A DNA stretch of 64,000 nucleotides from Amarobacter sp964507025 (GTDB lineage Bacteria; Chloroflexota; Dehalococcoidia; Tepidiformales; Tepidiformaceae), in contig CAZDOK010000008.1 of NCBI GenBank assembly GCA_964507025.1, positions 1-64,000 on the forward strand. Reading direction: 5' to 3'. The notes under the pieces were generated by a model that was given only the letters and a program-made list of their open reading frames with translations, had not been told where the DNA came from and did not search any database. Positions within the stretch are counted from its first letter, which is position 1, and every line of letters begins with the position of its first letter. This document shows positions 8,511-17,806 of this stretch, in pieces. The position numbers and the translations under genes were made by a program.

Positions 8511-8518
8511 CCCCGGCC

Positions 8519-9793
8519 ATGACGGAGGAAGCGCTGCCCCACGCCCTCGCCGCATCGCCCGCTGCCACCGGGGATGCGGCCATCTCTCGAAACCCCTTCA
8601 CCGTCGCCGGCTACCGTGTCTGGTGGCTCGCATCGGTCGTGGCAGGCACCGGTGTCGGCATCCAGGCGGTCACCGTGCCGCTCTTCATCCGCGACCGGGT
8701 GGGCGAGGACCAGCGCGCCGCCGCGATCGCGGCCGCCCTCATCTGCCAGACGCTCCCCGGGGCGATCCTGGCCCTCTTCGGCGGTGTCATGGCCGACCGG
8801 GTCGAGCGCCGCCGGATCCTGGTTCGGACGTACACCGTGGCGGCCGCGGTCTCGCTGGTCTACGTGGCCCTCGCCGGGTTCGAAGCGAGTGTCATCTGGC
8901 CGGTCTTCATCCTCGCCGCCATCGTCGGTAGCGCGGGCGCCTTCACCAACCCGGCCCGCCAGAGCATGATGCCGCAGATCCTGCACGTGTCCCAGATTCA
9001 GAACGGGGCCATCTGGGGCACGATGGCGTTCATGGCCACGCTCCAGTTCGGGGGCCCCAGCCTCGGCGGCGTGCTCTCCGATGAGTTCGGCCTGACCCTC
9101 GCGTTCGCCGCCGAAGTGCTGATGCTGGCCGTCGCCGCGTTCCTGTTCGGGCGCATCGCCACGGACGTGCCAACCCCTACCGGCCGCAGCGTCCGCCACG
9201 ATCTCGCCGAGGGCATCCGCTACGTCCGCCGGAACAGTTCGCTGCTCGGCATTCTCGCGCTGGGCACCATCCCGGGCGTCTTCCTGATGGGCCCCTTCGC
9301 GGTGACGGTCGTCCTGATGGTGGAAGACGTGTTCGAGGCATCCGACAAGTTCGTCGGGCTTCTCTGGGGCTCCCTCGGCGCGGGCATCGTCTTCGGCTCG
9401 TTCCTGATGAGCATGTTCCGCACGCGCCACCGCGGCCGGCTGCTCACGGGCTCGGTGCTGTTTGGCGGCGGCCTCTGGGCACTCTACGGCCTCAGCTCAT
9501 CGCTGGCGCTCTCGATGACGCTGGCGTTCGTGGCGGGCATCGTGGGCCCGGCCATCTTCATCAATTTCGCGGTCGCCCTGCTCCAGGAGAACACCGACCG
9601 CCAGATGATGGGCCGCGTGATGAGCATGTACGGCCTCTCGTTCAGCGCGAGCATCCCGGTCGGCTACGCGCAGGCGGGCATCCAGGCGAGCCTCTGGGGG
9701 CCGCAGGTCACGCTCTTTTCGAGCGCGGCCATCGCGACGGTCATCGGCCTGTTCGCCGTCCTCTTCCTCCGCCCGGTCAACCGCCTCCCCTGA
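8519..9793 (+). CDS. MFS transporter (EntS/MFS_3-like exporter)
   Basis: 424 residues with about twelve hydrophobic helices. The first cytoplasmic loop carries GGVMADRVERRRILVRTY, the family A motif position, and FTNPARQSMMPQI follows helix 4, both typical of the EntS-like exporters that release siderophores or drugs. The middle loop (RSVRHDLAEGIRYVRRNSS) is the usual amphipathic linker between the two six-helix halves. It stands alone on its strand and faces an LLM oxidoreductase across its 3' end. Substrate unknown. Confidence 0.82.
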   Translation: MTEEALPHALAASPAATGDAAISRNPFTVAGYRVWWLASVVAGTGVGIQAVTVPLFIRDRVGEDQRAAAIAAALICQTLPGAILALFGGVMADRVERRRILVRTYTVAAAVSLVYVALAGFEASVIWPVFILAAIVGSAGAFTNPARQSMMPQILHVSQIQNGAIWGTMAFMATLQFGGPSLGGVLSDEFGLTLAFAAEVLMLAVAAFLFGRIATDVPTPTGRSVRHDLAEGIRYVRRNSSLLGILALGTIPGVFLMGPFAVTVVLMVEDVFEASDKFVGLLWGSLGAGIVFGSFLMSMFRTRHRGRLLTGSVLFGGGLWALYGLSSSLALSMTLAFVAGIVGPAIFINFAVALLQENTDRQMMGRVMSMYGLSFSASIPVGYAQAGIQASLWGPQVTLFSSAAIATVIGLFAVLFLRPVNRLP

Positions 9794-9802
9794 GCTGCCC
9801 GC

Positions 9803-10813
9803 TCATCCCACGGCAGCGGGAGCCATTTCGCGCATCGCCTTCAGCGTCAGTTCCCGCCGCACAGCCGGGTCGGGGTTCACGCTGAACCAGTTCAAGAACG
9901 CCGTGTCGACTCCGGCTTCCAGGTACCGCTGCACGTGCGCGTTCCGTTCTTCGGCGGTGCCGTGGACCACCAGGTCGCTCACAACCTGGTCCGGGATGGC
10001 GGCCACCGCCCCCTTCCGGTCTCCAGCCTCCCACGCGTCCCACATCCCCTTGAGCGCGTCGCCCCGGCCCAGCCATTCGTGGAACGAGCGGTACACGGGC
10101 ACGTTGAGGTAGGCGTTGATGAGCCGCCGCCGGCCGAGGTCGGCGTCCGGCGTTGGCGGGTCGATGTTCACCATCAGGCGGGCGGTAATCTCGATGCTCT
10201 CCGGATCGCGCCCCGCGGCGCGGGCGGCCTCGCGCACCACCGCCACCGACTGCTTGCAGTCCTCGGCCGAAAGCCAGTTGATGATCGCGCCGTCGGCGAC
10301 CTCGCCCGCGACTTTCAGCATGCCCTCGCGCAGCGCGGCCACGTGGATGGGCACCGGCTGCGGCACCGGCCGGGAGAGCCGGAACCCATCGACGTGGAAC
10401 GTCTGGCCGTAGAACACAACGCGCTCGCCGGCGAGCGCCTGGCGCAGGAACTGCACCATCTCGCGAACGCGGGTGGCCGGCTTGGTGAAGCTGCCGCTGT
10501 TCCACATCTCCACGATGGGCTGCGAACCGGAGCCGATGCCCAGCTCGAACCGCCCGGGGGCGACTTCGGCCAGGCTGGCGGCGGACTGTGCCAGGGTGGC
10601 CGGCCCGCGCGTGTAGACGTTCGCGATGGCCGTGCCCAGCCGCATCCCCGTGGCGCCGCCGATCACCGCAAGCGGCGTGAAGCAATCGGTGCCATCCACC
10701 TCGAACGACCACGCGTCCGGATAGCCGAGCCGCTCCGCCTCCCTGGCGAGCTCGGCGTGCTCGCCCAGCGAAAACGCCTCGAACGGCACCGAGAGGGCTA
10801 TCCGCTTGCGCAT
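9803..10813 (-). CDS. LLM-class (F420-dependent-type) oxidoreductase
   Basis: 336 residues with the bacterial luciferase-like TIM barrel. Features include an N-terminal ELAREAERLGYPDAWSFE, the strand region GATGMRLGTAIANVYTRGP, ELGIGSGSQPIVEMW and VPIHVAALREGMLKVAGEVADG, as in F420-dependent methylene-H4MPT reductase-like enzymes of actinobacteria and Chloroflexota. It would reduce or oxidise an unknown substrate with F420 or FMN. The gene begins four bases after the phosphotransferase gene ends on the same strand, so the two form a small operon. Confidence 0.82.
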   Translation of the reverse strand: MRKRIALSVPFEAFSLGEHAELAREAERLGYPDAWSFEVDGTDCFTPLAVIGGATGMRLGTAIANVYTRGPATLAQSAASLAEVAPGRFELGIGSGSQPIVEMWNSGSFTKPATRVREMVQFLRQALAGERVVFYGQTFHVDGFRLSRPVPQPVPIHVAALREGMLKVAGEVADGAIINWLSAEDCKQSVAVVREAARAAGRDPESIEITARLMVNIDPPTPDADLGRRRLINAYLNVPVYRSFHEWLGRGDALKGMWDAWEAGDRKGAVAAIPDQVVSDLVVHGTAEERNAHVQRYLEAGVDTAFLNWFSVNPDPAVRRELTLKAMREMAPAAVG

Positions 10814-10817
10814 GGCC

Positions 10818-11852
10818 CTATTCCCCCATCAGCCGGTGCATGCGGTCGACCAGCACCGGCACGTACCACTCGAACTCGGCGCTGGCGGGGTTCGAGGCGG
10901 TCTTTTCGAGGTAGTGCATGTACAGCCCCTCGAGGATGATCGCCAGCTTGTAGACGGCGAGAACGTGGTAGAAGGCGAAGTGCTTCATCGAGCGGCCGCT
11001 CTTCCGTTCGTACATCGCGGCCATCTCATCGACGCCCGGGAAGCCTTCGAGCTCGGTCACCCGCGGCCCTTCGTTCAGCCGCTTCGCCGTTGGCGGGTCG
11101 CCGGGGTCGCCCCAGTTCGAAAGCAGCCAGCCGAGGTCGGCCAACGGGTCGCCGATGGTCGCCATCTCCCAGTCGAAGATGGCGATGAGGCGCGGCTCAT
11201 CGTTCGCGTACATCACGTTGTCGAGCTTGTAGTCGCCGTGGACGATGCTCACGGCCTCGGTAGTGGGGATGCGGGTGCGCAGCCACACCGTCGCCGAATC
11301 GAGGCCGGGGAGCGGCCGCGTGCGCGGTTGGGTGAGCTCCCACTGCTTGCTCCAGCGGCCCACCTGGCGTTCCAGGTAGGTATCGCCCTTGCCGCCGATG
11401 CCGGCCGCCTCGAAGTCAACGGCGTGGAGTTCGACCAGCGCATCGATCATCTCCTCGGCGACCTTCGCACGGCCGGCCGGGTGGTCGTAGGCCGGCGGCA
11501 TCTCCGCCCGGATCACCGTCCCCTCCATCCGCTCCATCAGGTAGAACGGCGCGCCGATCACGTTCGTGTCCTCGCAGACGGCGATGGGCCGGGGAACGCG
11601 CGCCTTCCCGTGGAGCGCCGAGATGTAGCGGTACTCCCGCACCACGTCGTGCGCGGTCGGCAACAGTGGTCCCCGGGGCGGTCGGCGCAGCACCCAGCGC
11701 TCGGCCCCGCGCGAGACGTAGAACGTCTCGTTCGAGAAGCCGGCGACGTGCTTCTGCACGTCGATGGGGCCCGGCGCGCCCGGCACGTGCTCGTTCACAA
11801 AGCGTTCCAGCGCGGAAACGTCGATCAGCTGTTCGAGTGAGGGTTCGGTCAC
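10818..11852 (-). CDS. APH-fold phosphotransferase family protein (ACAD10/11-type kinase domain)
   Basis: 344 residues with the aminoglycoside-phosphotransferase kinase fold: GFSNETFYVSRGAERWVLRR (nucleotide loop and Lys region), SIVHGDYKLDNVMY (catalytic loop Asp and Asn) and IFDWEMATIGDPLADLGW (metal-binding Asp). This subgroup resembles the kinase half of human ACAD10/ACAD11, which phosphorylates 4-hydroxyacyl-CoA before an acyl-CoA dehydrogenase removes the phosphate. Antibiotic resistance is unlikely. A paralogue lies at 54167. It leads an operon with the LLM oxidoreductase. Confidence 0.8.
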   Translation of the reverse strand: MTEPSLEQLIDVSALERFVNEHVPGAPGPIDVQKHVAGFSNETFYVSRGAERWVLRRPPRGPLLPTAHDVVREYRYISALHGKARVPRPIAVCEDTNVIGAPFYLMERMEGTVIRAEMPPAYDHPAGRAKVAEEMIDALVELHAVDFEAAGIGGKGDTYLERQVGRWSKQWELTQPRTRPLPGLDSATVWLRTRIPTTEAVSIVHGDYKLDNVMYANDEPRLIAIFDWEMATIGDPLADLGWLLSNWGDPGDPPTAKRLNEGPRVTELEGFPGVDEMAAMYERKSGRSMKHFAFYHVLAVYKLAIILEGLYMHYLEKTASNPASAEFEWYVPVLVDRMHRLMGE

Positions 11853-12038
11853 GGCGGATACCTCATGGTCAGGTGTACCCGGCCCGGCCGGGCGCCAGCG
11901 GTAGTGGTGAGTGCCTGAGTCTTGCCCGCCCCCGCGGCCGCGTCAACATGAGGCACGCGGCTGGCGCGCTCGCACGCCACTCGAAGCTCGAACTTCTGGT
12001 AAGCTCCCAATCACTCGTAGATCCCTCCGGAGTGTCCT

Positions 12039-12452
12039 GTGATCGCCCTGACCGATGAGATGAAGGCTGCCTTCGAGACAGCCATGGCCGATGGCGCACC
12101 CGTCCTGGTGGCTTCCGCCGGCAAAGACGGCCTGCCCGACATCGCCTTCAAGGGCAGCGCCATGATCTTCGATGGCGAGCACGTTGCCTTCTGGGAGCGC
12201 GCGCTCGGCACCACTTTCCGCAACTTCCAGGAAAACCCGGGCGCCTGCGTCCTCTATCGCAACCCGAAGACCCGCACCGCCTGGAAGATGTTCGGCCGGG
12301 CCACCGTGCTCACCGAGGGCGAAGTCCGCCAGCAGGTGATGGACCGCACGATCCAGCTCGAACTGGACCGCGACCCCGAGCGCAAGGGGGCCGCCATCGT
12401 CATCCGCATCGACCGGGTGTTGCAGGCGGGGCAGGTGATCATGGAGCGCTGA
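12039..12452 (+). CDS. pyridoxamine 5'-phosphate oxidase-like flavin-binding protein
   Basis: 137 residues with the split beta-barrel FMN-binding fold: MADGAPVLVASAGKDGLPDIAFKG, VAFWERALGTTFRNFQENP and RTAWKMFGRATVLTEGEV. Members bind FMN, F420 or heme and act on small molecules; the real substrate cannot be told. GTG at 12039 is preceded by CGGAG nine bases upstream. The stop codon sits in a 14-bp palindrome shared with the stop of the convergent exchanger gene. Confidence 0.75.
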   Translation: MIALTDEMKAAFETAMADGAPVLVASAGKDGLPDIAFKGSAMIFDGEHVAFWERALGTTFRNFQENPGACVLYRNPKTRTAWKMFGRATVLTEGEVRQQVMDRTIQLELDRDPERKGAAIVIRIDRVLQAGQVIMER

Positions 12453-12462
12453 GGCGCCTCAG
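12449..12462. repeat. 14-bp perfect palindrome spanning two convergent stop codons
   Basis: CTGAGGC followed directly by GCCTCAG. Both stop codons of the converging genes fall inside it. It has no loop and no T-run, so it is probably a consequence of the overlapping TGA codons and not a terminator. Confidence 0.4.
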
Positions 12463-13544
12463 GACGGCAACGCCTCGCCGCGGCGGATGGTGCGGAAGGC
12501 CACGATCGCGAGCGTGATCACGGTGGCCGGCACCACGAACCCGAGCATGATCGTGCTGTATGGCCCCAGGGCGTCATGGCTCGACGCATCGAGCAGCAGG
12601 TAGACCGTGTAGGCGAGGTAGTAGGCCAGGAAGAGCCCGCCCTCCCAGCGATTGATCCGGCCGCCCACGAAGATGGGGAGGCAGAGGACGGCGGCGGCGA
12701 GCATGACGGGCATGTCGAAGCGCAGGGCGGCATCAGCCACGGCGACGCCGCCGTCGGCGACCAGCGCGGTGAGGCCCAGCACGGCAAGGATATTGAAGAG
12801 GTTGCTGCCCACCACGTTGCCCACGGCGATGTCGCGCTCGCCGCGGATGCTCGCCATCACGGAGGTGGCGACCTCGGGCATGGACGTCCCGGCCGCGACG
12901 ATGGTGAGGCCGATGACGAGCTCGCTCACCCCCAGCAGTTCCGCGAATTCGATCGCCCCATCGACGAACCACTTCGAGCCGAGCACGAGCAGCCCCACGC
13001 CGACGACCACCAGGGCGAGATCGGACGCCACGCCGCCTCGCGAGCGGCTGTACTCGTACTCCTGCTCGTACTCGGCGGCGACCTCGCCGCTTTCCCTGCG
13101 GCTCTTCCAGATCGCCCAGACCGTGTAGACGAGGATCCCGGCGAACAGGATGCCGCCCTCGATGGTGCTCACCCGCCCCCCGAGGGCGAACGCGAACAAC
13201 AACACGCTGGCGCCGATCATCAGAGGCACGTCGAGCCGGATGAGCTGCTGGGCGACGACGAGCGGCGCGACCAGGGCCGAAACGCCGAGGATGAAGAGCA
13301 CGTTCATGATGTTGCTCCCCACCACGTTCCCCACGGCCACGTCAGCATCGCCCGTCAGCGCCGAGGAGAAGCTCACCGCCAGCTCCGGGGCGCTCGTGCC
13401 GAACGCCACCACCGTCAGCCCCACCACCAGGGGCGAAATGCCCACCGACACCGCGATGCGCGCCGCGCCGCGCACGAGCGACTCGGCCCCGAGCGGTAGC
13501 AGCGCCGCACCGGCGACGAACAGGATGATGGTCAGTGGATCCAT
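12459..13544 (-). CDS. calcium/sodium antiporter (CaCA family, YrbG-like)
   Basis: 361 residues, two homologous five-helix halves. The alpha repeats carry the family signatures GLTVVAFGTSAPELAVSFSS with GNVVGSNIMNVLFILG in the first half, and GLTIVAAGTSMPEVATSVMA with GNVVGSNLFNILAVLG in the second; the acidic Glu in each repeat is the ion ligand. A charged cytoplasmic linker (SRRESGEVAAEYEQEYEYSR) joins the halves. ATG at 13544 is chosen because the N-terminal helix starts right after MDPLTI. It exchanges cytoplasmic Ca for Na or H. Confidence 0.9.
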   Translation of the reverse strand: MDPLTIILFVAGAALLPLGAESLVRGAARIAVSVGISPLVVGLTVVAFGTSAPELAVSFSSALTGDADVAVGNVVGSNIMNVLFILGVSALVAPLVVAQQLIRLDVPLMIGASVLLFAFALGGRVSTIEGGILFAGILVYTVWAIWKSRRESGEVAAEYEQEYEYSRSRGGVASDLALVVVGVGLLVLGSKWFVDGAIEFAELLGVSELVIGLTIVAAGTSMPEVATSVMASIRGERDIAVGNVVGSNLFNILAVLGLTALVADGGVAVADAALRFDMPVMLAAAVLCLPIFVGGRINRWEGGLFLAYYLAYTVYLLLDASSHDALGPYSTIMLGFVVPATVITLAIVAFRTIRRGEALPS

Positions 13545-13691
13545 GCGACGAACGAAGTCATTGTCGTGTGTTCGGCCCATCCCGCACAACGCCGACGATT
13601 TGCCTGGAGGGCCACCGGGGGTAGTGATGCTGGGGCCTCCGGCGCCTGACAGGCCTTCCGCGGGGGTGCACACTCGGGGGCGCGAGGCCCC

Positions 13692-14150
13692 ATGTCCGAC
13701 ACCTCCGCCACTCCACCCATCCGCTCCGGCGGCAGCCTCGATGCGAAAGCGGGCTATTTCGCCCACGATGCCGATATCGGCGTCTTGGGGCGTGGCGAGA
13801 CGGTCGAAGAGGCTTTCGTGAACTGCGCCCGCGCCGTCTTCGCCATCGCCGCCGACCCCGCCGCCATCCGCCCCACCGAACGTTTCGAGGTCGCTTTCGA
13901 AGAAGACGATGTGGAGCTGGCGCTCGTTACGTGGCTCAACCTGCTGCTGCCCGAGGCCCGCTGCCGGGGGCTCGCCCTGGGGCGATTTGCCATCGAACGG
14001 AACGAAGGCGGGTGGCACGGCACCGCCTGGGGCGAGCCGTGGCGACCCGAAATCGAGCGGGGCGTGGAAGTGAAGGGCGCCACCCTCACCATGCTCTCCG
14101 TGCGCCAGGCCGATGGTGCATGGGAAGCCCGCTGCGTTGTGGACGTGTGA
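13692..14150 (+). CDS. archease (RtcB activator)
   Basis: 152 residues of the archease family, which helps RtcB guanylylation and multiple turnover in RNA ligation. Signatures: GYFAHDADIGVLGRGETVEEA at the N-terminus (Asp residues bind the metal), LALVTWLNLLL in the middle, and EVKGATLTMLSVRQ near the end. The rtcB gene starts one base after its stop, giving the classical archease-RtcB pair for RNA repair or tRNA splicing. Confidence 0.88.
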   Translation: MSDTSATPPIRSGGSLDAKAGYFAHDADIGVLGRGETVEEAFVNCARAVFAIAADPAAIRPTERFEVAFEEDDVELALVTWLNLLLPEARCRGLALGRFAIERNEGGWHGTAWGEPWRPEIERGVEVKGATLTMLSVRQADGAWEARCVVDV

Positions 14151-14151
14151 G

Positions 14152-15585
14152 ATGAACATCAGCCAGCTCCACCAGGACACCCCCTACCGCTGGACCTTCG
14201 CCCCGCGCAAGGACGAACAGCGTGCCCCTGTCGTGCTCTATGCCAGCCGCGAGCTGCTCGAAGGCATGGACGACAAGGTGCTCGAACAGGCGCTCAACGT
14301 TGCACGCCTCCCCGGCATCGTGGGCCCCTCCATGACCATGCCCGATGCCCACTGGGGCTACGGCTTCCCAATCGGCGGTGTGGCCGCCTTCGATGCCGCC
14401 CGGGGCGGGATCGTCTCGGCCGGCGGTGTCGGGTTCGACATCTCCTGCGGCATCCGCTGCCTGCGCACCAACCTGACCGGCGCGGACCTGGCGTCCAGCG
14501 CCCGCATCCTCGCCGACAATCTCTACCGGCGCATCCCGGCGGGTGTCGGCGAGGAAGGCGCGCTGCGCCTCTCGATGAGCGAGCTCGACGAAATGCTCGC
14601 TGGTGGCGCAGCCTGGGCTGTGGGCGAGGGCTTCGGCGGCTCCGAGGACCTGGAGTTCATCGAAGAGCACGGCACGATGCGTGGGGCTGTCCCCGCGTAC
14701 GTCTCGGACCTCGCCAAGCGCCGCCAGCACGGCGAGATGGGCACCCTCGGCTCCGGCAACCACTACCTGGAGGTCCAGGTGGTCGAGCGCATCTTCGATG
14801 CCGCGGCCGCTGAAGCGTTCGGCCTGCGCGAAGGCCAGGTGATCGTCGCCATCCACTGCGGCTCGCGCGGGCTTGGCCACCAGATCGGCACCGAGTTCCT
14901 GGTCTCGATGGCGAAAGCCGCCGCCACCGCGGGCATCCACCTCCCCGACCGCGAGCTCGCCTGCGCTCCGATCCACTCAGAGATCGGCCAGCGCTACCTG
15001 GGCGCGATGCGCGCGGGCATCAACTGCGCCCTCGCGAACCGCCAGATTCTCACGCACCTCGCCCGCGAGTCGTTCGCCGAGGTCTTCCCCGAGTCCCGCC
15101 TCGAAACGCTCTACGACGTCTCGCACAACACCTGCAAGGCCGAGATGCATGTGGTCGAAGGCCGAAAGCGGGAGCTCTACGTGCACCGGAAGGGCGCCAC
15201 GCGCGCGTTCGGCCCTGGCCACCCCGAGTTGCCAGCGCCGTACCGCGCGGTGGGCCAGCCAGTGATCATCGGGGGAAGCATGGGCACCGGTTCGTACATC
15301 CTGTGCGGGACCGCCGAAAGCGAGCAGGCCGCCTTCTCCTCGGCCTCCCACGGCGCGGGCCGCTCGATGAGCCGCCACCAGGCCCTCAAGCAGTGGAGCG
15401 GCCGCCAGCTCGTCGATGAGCTTGCCGCGCGGGGCATCCTCATCCGTACCCGCTCGATGCGCGGCGCGGCGGAGGAGGCCCCGGGCGCCTACAAGGATGT
15501 GGACGACGTGGCCGAAGCTACCGAGAAGGCAGGCCTCGCCCGCCGCGTGGCCCTTGTCAGGCCGAAGGTGTGCGTCAAGGGGTAG
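14152..15585 (+). CDS. rtcB: RNA-splicing ligase RtcB
   Basis: 477 residues. RtcB joins RNA ends bearing 2',3'-cyclic phosphate or 3'-phosphate to 5'-hydroxyl ends using GTP and Mn. Seen: the metal-binding Cys region GGVGFDISCGIRC (about residues 93-103), LGSGNHYLEVQ, HCGSRGLGHQ, GGSMGTGSYIL, and SHGAGRSMSR with the His that becomes guanylylated. ATG at 14152 follows the archease stop by one base. Its 3' end overlaps a small gene on the opposite strand by 11 bases. Confidence 0.93.
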   Translation: MNISQLHQDTPYRWTFAPRKDEQRAPVVLYASRELLEGMDDKVLEQALNVARLPGIVGPSMTMPDAHWGYGFPIGGVAAFDAARGGIVSAGGVGFDISCGIRCLRTNLTGADLASSARILADNLYRRIPAGVGEEGALRLSMSELDEMLAGGAAWAVGEGFGGSEDLEFIEEHGTMRGAVPAYVSDLAKRRQHGEMGTLGSGNHYLEVQVVERIFDAAAAEAFGLREGQVIVAIHCGSRGLGHQIGTEFLVSMAKAAATAGIHLPDRELACAPIHSEIGQRYLGAMRAGINCALANRQILTHLARESFAEVFPESRLETLYDVSHNTCKAEMHVVEGRKRELYVHRKGATRAFGPGHPELPAPYRAVGQPVIIGGSMGTGSYILCGTAESEQAAFSSASHGAGRSMSRHQALKQWSGRQLVDELAARGILIRTRSMRGAAEEAPGAYKDVDDVAEATEKAGLARRVALVRPKVCVKG

Positions 15586-15754
15586 GGCGCGCGGACTCCG
15601 GCGCGGGGGCCTGGCGCACCCGGCGCAGATCGGGCGGTGGGGGCGGGTAGTCCTGCCCGTTGTCCTCGCCCACGCGGCACGGCCCGCACCGCCCGAGCGT
15701 GCGGGAAAGCTCGGATTGGAGCGTGCCCCCACAGGTCTCGCAGATGGTCTTCAT
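15575..15754 (-). CDS. small zinc-ribbon protein, 59 residues
   Basis: Starts at the ATG at 15754 and encodes MKTICETCGGTL, then CGPC about 20 residues later, followed by a Pro/Arg-rich tail. The two CxxC pairs (CETC and CGPC) form a minimal zinc ribbon. The stop overlaps the 3' end of rtcB on the other strand. I do not know the family. The regular spacing of the Cys pairs and the fit between flanking genes support it being real. Confidence 0.55.
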   Translation of the reverse strand: MKTICETCGGTLQSELSRTLGRCGPCRVGEDNGQDYPPPPPDLRRVRQAPAPESARPTP

Positions 15755-15790
15755 CCCGGCTCAGTCTAGCGGGCGCGCGCATCCAGCGGA

Positions 15791-17686
15791 TCAGGCGGCG
15801 GCCGGCTCGCGCTGGCCCGGGATCCCGGGTGTGTGGACGGTGTCCGGCGCAAGACCCTGGAAGAGGAGGAGGATCAGCTGGCGCTCCGCTACGGCCGGGA
15901 GGTCGCTGAACTCCGCGCCGACGCGGAACCCGGCCGAGCCCTCGGATCGGCAGAGGGTGATCGTGGCCGTTGCCGTGATCGGCCCGCCAGCGGGGGGCTG
16001 GATTTCGAGTCTCACGCGGGTGCCCCGCGCGTACCACCCGGGCGAACGCCAGCCCAGGCCGGTGGTCGAAAGGTCGAGCGTCTCGGCCTTCTGCTGGCGC
16101 CGTCCTTGCCGCACCACCACCGGCACGTGCACCGGGAAACGGTAGACCTGGCGGCGGTGATGCCGCCGCAGCACCGAGCGCGCGAGCAGCCCGATGAGGC
16201 CAGCATTGAACCCGGCCCATGCGATGGTCACGAAGAGGGAGACCCCGGTGAGCGCCCACGCGGCGCCGAGAAGCCATGACACCATCCCCCAGACCGCCGA
16301 GGCGGCACAGAGCCCGCCCACGATCAGCTGGGTGCGAAGGTGCCGCAACACGGCCCACCGGCTCTCGTCGTCGCCGGCCGACTTGGGGGTCACCTTGAAC
16401 TTCAGCTTCCGCGGGACCACCAGCAGCGACATCGCTCGCAGCATGATCTCGATCTTGAGCACGTGGAAGCGCTCGGCGCGCAGGTAGGGGTTCGTCCCGC
16501 CCGTGAGGAGCCGCGTGGCCAGCACTCCCAGCAGGTAGTAGGGCACGAAGCGGAAGATGAAGTTCCAGCCCATGTTCGTCATCGGCAGCACGCCCGTGAT
16601 GAGCACGATCGGCGGCGTGGCCAGGTAGACCGCTTTGGGTATGTATTCGATCACGTAGGCCACGCTAGTGAAGTAGGCGACGCGCTGGCGCCAGTTCAGC
16701 CCCCGGCGGCGGAGCGGGTTGTCCTTGCGCAAGAGCTCCATCGCCCCCTGCGCCCAGCGCAGCCGCTGCACCAGGAAGGGCTCCAGGTCGTCCGGGGCGA
16801 TGCCCACGGCCAGTTCGCGGTCGTGGTAGATCGAATGCCACCCGGCGGCGTGCATGAGCATTGCGGTGTGCATGTCCTCGGTGACGGTGAGGGTGTTGAC
16901 GCCGCCCACCTGCTCGAGCGCCGCCCGCCGCAGGATGGCGCTCGAACCGCACCAGAAGGCCGCGTTCATCCGGTCCTTCCCGGGCATGATCATGTCGTAG
17001 AAGATGGACTGTTCGTGCCACGGCTTGCCCTGGAAGCGCGCCTTCCGGCTGTGCTGGAACGAGTCGAGGTTGTAGTAGGCCTGGGGCGACTGGACCAGTG
17101 CCACCGCGGGGTCGCCGAAGTACCCCAGCAGCTCCACCAGGAAGTCCTCGAACGGCGCGTGGTCGGCATCGAAGATCGCGATGAACTCTCCGCTGGTCTG
17201 GGGGAGGGCGGCGTTGATGTTGCCGGCCTTGGCGCCGCGGTTGTCCGGCCGGGTCAGGTATTCCGCGCCAACTTCAGCGCAAAACCGCTTCACCTCGTCG
17301 CGGCGGCCATCGTCGAGCACGTACGTGCGGTGCGGGTAGCGCATGGCGAGCGCCGCCAGCACGGTCGGCTTCAACACCGAAAGCGGCTCGTTGTAGGTGG
17401 GAATGAAGACGTCGACCGTCCACCCCGGCGCGGGCGGGGGTGCGTGGCGCCGGACCCGCGCCCAGAGATTGAACGCGAACAGCCCGAAGAAAAAGAACCC
17501 GAGATAGTCTGCGAGCAGAAGCGGGATCGAAAGCCACGGCGCGTCGGTGTTCACGGTGTGGAACGTGCGCCACCAGAGATACGACGCCCCGAACAGCAGG
17601 TAGGCCACCGTCACCGCCTGGGCGCGGCGCGAGCGCAATACCTCCGTCCGGACCCCGTTCGTTTCGCCCGGAATAAGCCCCGTCAC
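15791..17686 (-). CDS. BcsA-like glycosyltransferase family 2 with C-terminal PilZ domain
   Basis: About 631 residues: two N-terminal helices, a GT2 domain with VDVFIPTYNE, FDADHAPFEDF, TVTEDMHTAML and QRLRWAQGAMEL (the QxxRW motif), further helices, then a PilZ domain carrying both c-di-GMP-binding motifs RQVYR (RxxxR) and DLSTTG (DxSxxG). It probably polymerises and exports a beta-glucan such as cellulose when c-di-GMP is high. No bcsB or bcsZ lies nearby. The start is uncertain: GTG 17686 is used, while TTG 17638 has GGAGG close upstream. Confidence 0.82.
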   Translation of the reverse strand: MTGLIPGETNGVRTEVLRSRRAQAVTVAYLLFGASYLWWRTFHTVNTDAPWLSIPLLLADYLGFFFFGLFAFNLWARVRRHAPPPAPGWTVDVFIPTYNEPLSVLKPTVLAALAMRYPHRTYVLDDGRRDEVKRFCAEVGAEYLTRPDNRGAKAGNINAALPQTSGEFIAIFDADHAPFEDFLVELLGYFGDPAVALVQSPQAYYNLDSFQHSRKARFQGKPWHEQSIFYDMIMPGKDRMNAAFWCGSSAILRRAALEQVGGVNTLTVTEDMHTAMLMHAAGWHSIYHDRELAVGIAPDDLEPFLVQRLRWAQGAMELLRKDNPLRRRGLNWRQRVAYFTSVAYVIEYIPKAVYLATPPIVLITGVLPMTNMGWNFIFRFVPYYLLGVLATRLLTGGTNPYLRAERFHVLKIEIMLRAMSLLVVPRKLKFKVTPKSAGDDESRWAVLRHLRTQLIVGGLCAASAVWGMVSWLLGAAWALTGVSLFVTIAWAGFNAGLIGLLARSVLRRHHRRQVYRFPVHVPVVVRQGRRQQKAETLDLSTTGLGWRSPGWYARGTRVRLEIQPPAGGPITATATITLCRSEGSAGFRVGAEFSDLPAVAERQLILLLFQGLAPDTVHTPGIPGQREPAAA

Positions 17687-17806
17687 GCCCTCGTTGTCGG
17701 CATCCCGGCACGTCCTCCGCAGCGGCTCGGGGCCCGCGTGGACATCGCGCTCCCCAGCGCCCAAGATCGCTGCACTCGTTTCCCGAGATCACTGGAGGAA
17801 TTTCTC

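Noticed and set aside
10818..11852. Aminoglycoside resistance kinase
   Set aside because: The APH fold is present, but the sequence type and lipid-gene context fit the ACAD10/11-like kinase subgroup, and a paralogue sits beside an acyl-CoA dehydrogenase.
16340..17800. Long plus-strand extension ahead of the SDR at 17807
   Set aside because: It runs antisense through the PilZ glycosyltransferase and has no recognisable fold; the strong ribosome binding site at 17793 marks the true SDR start.
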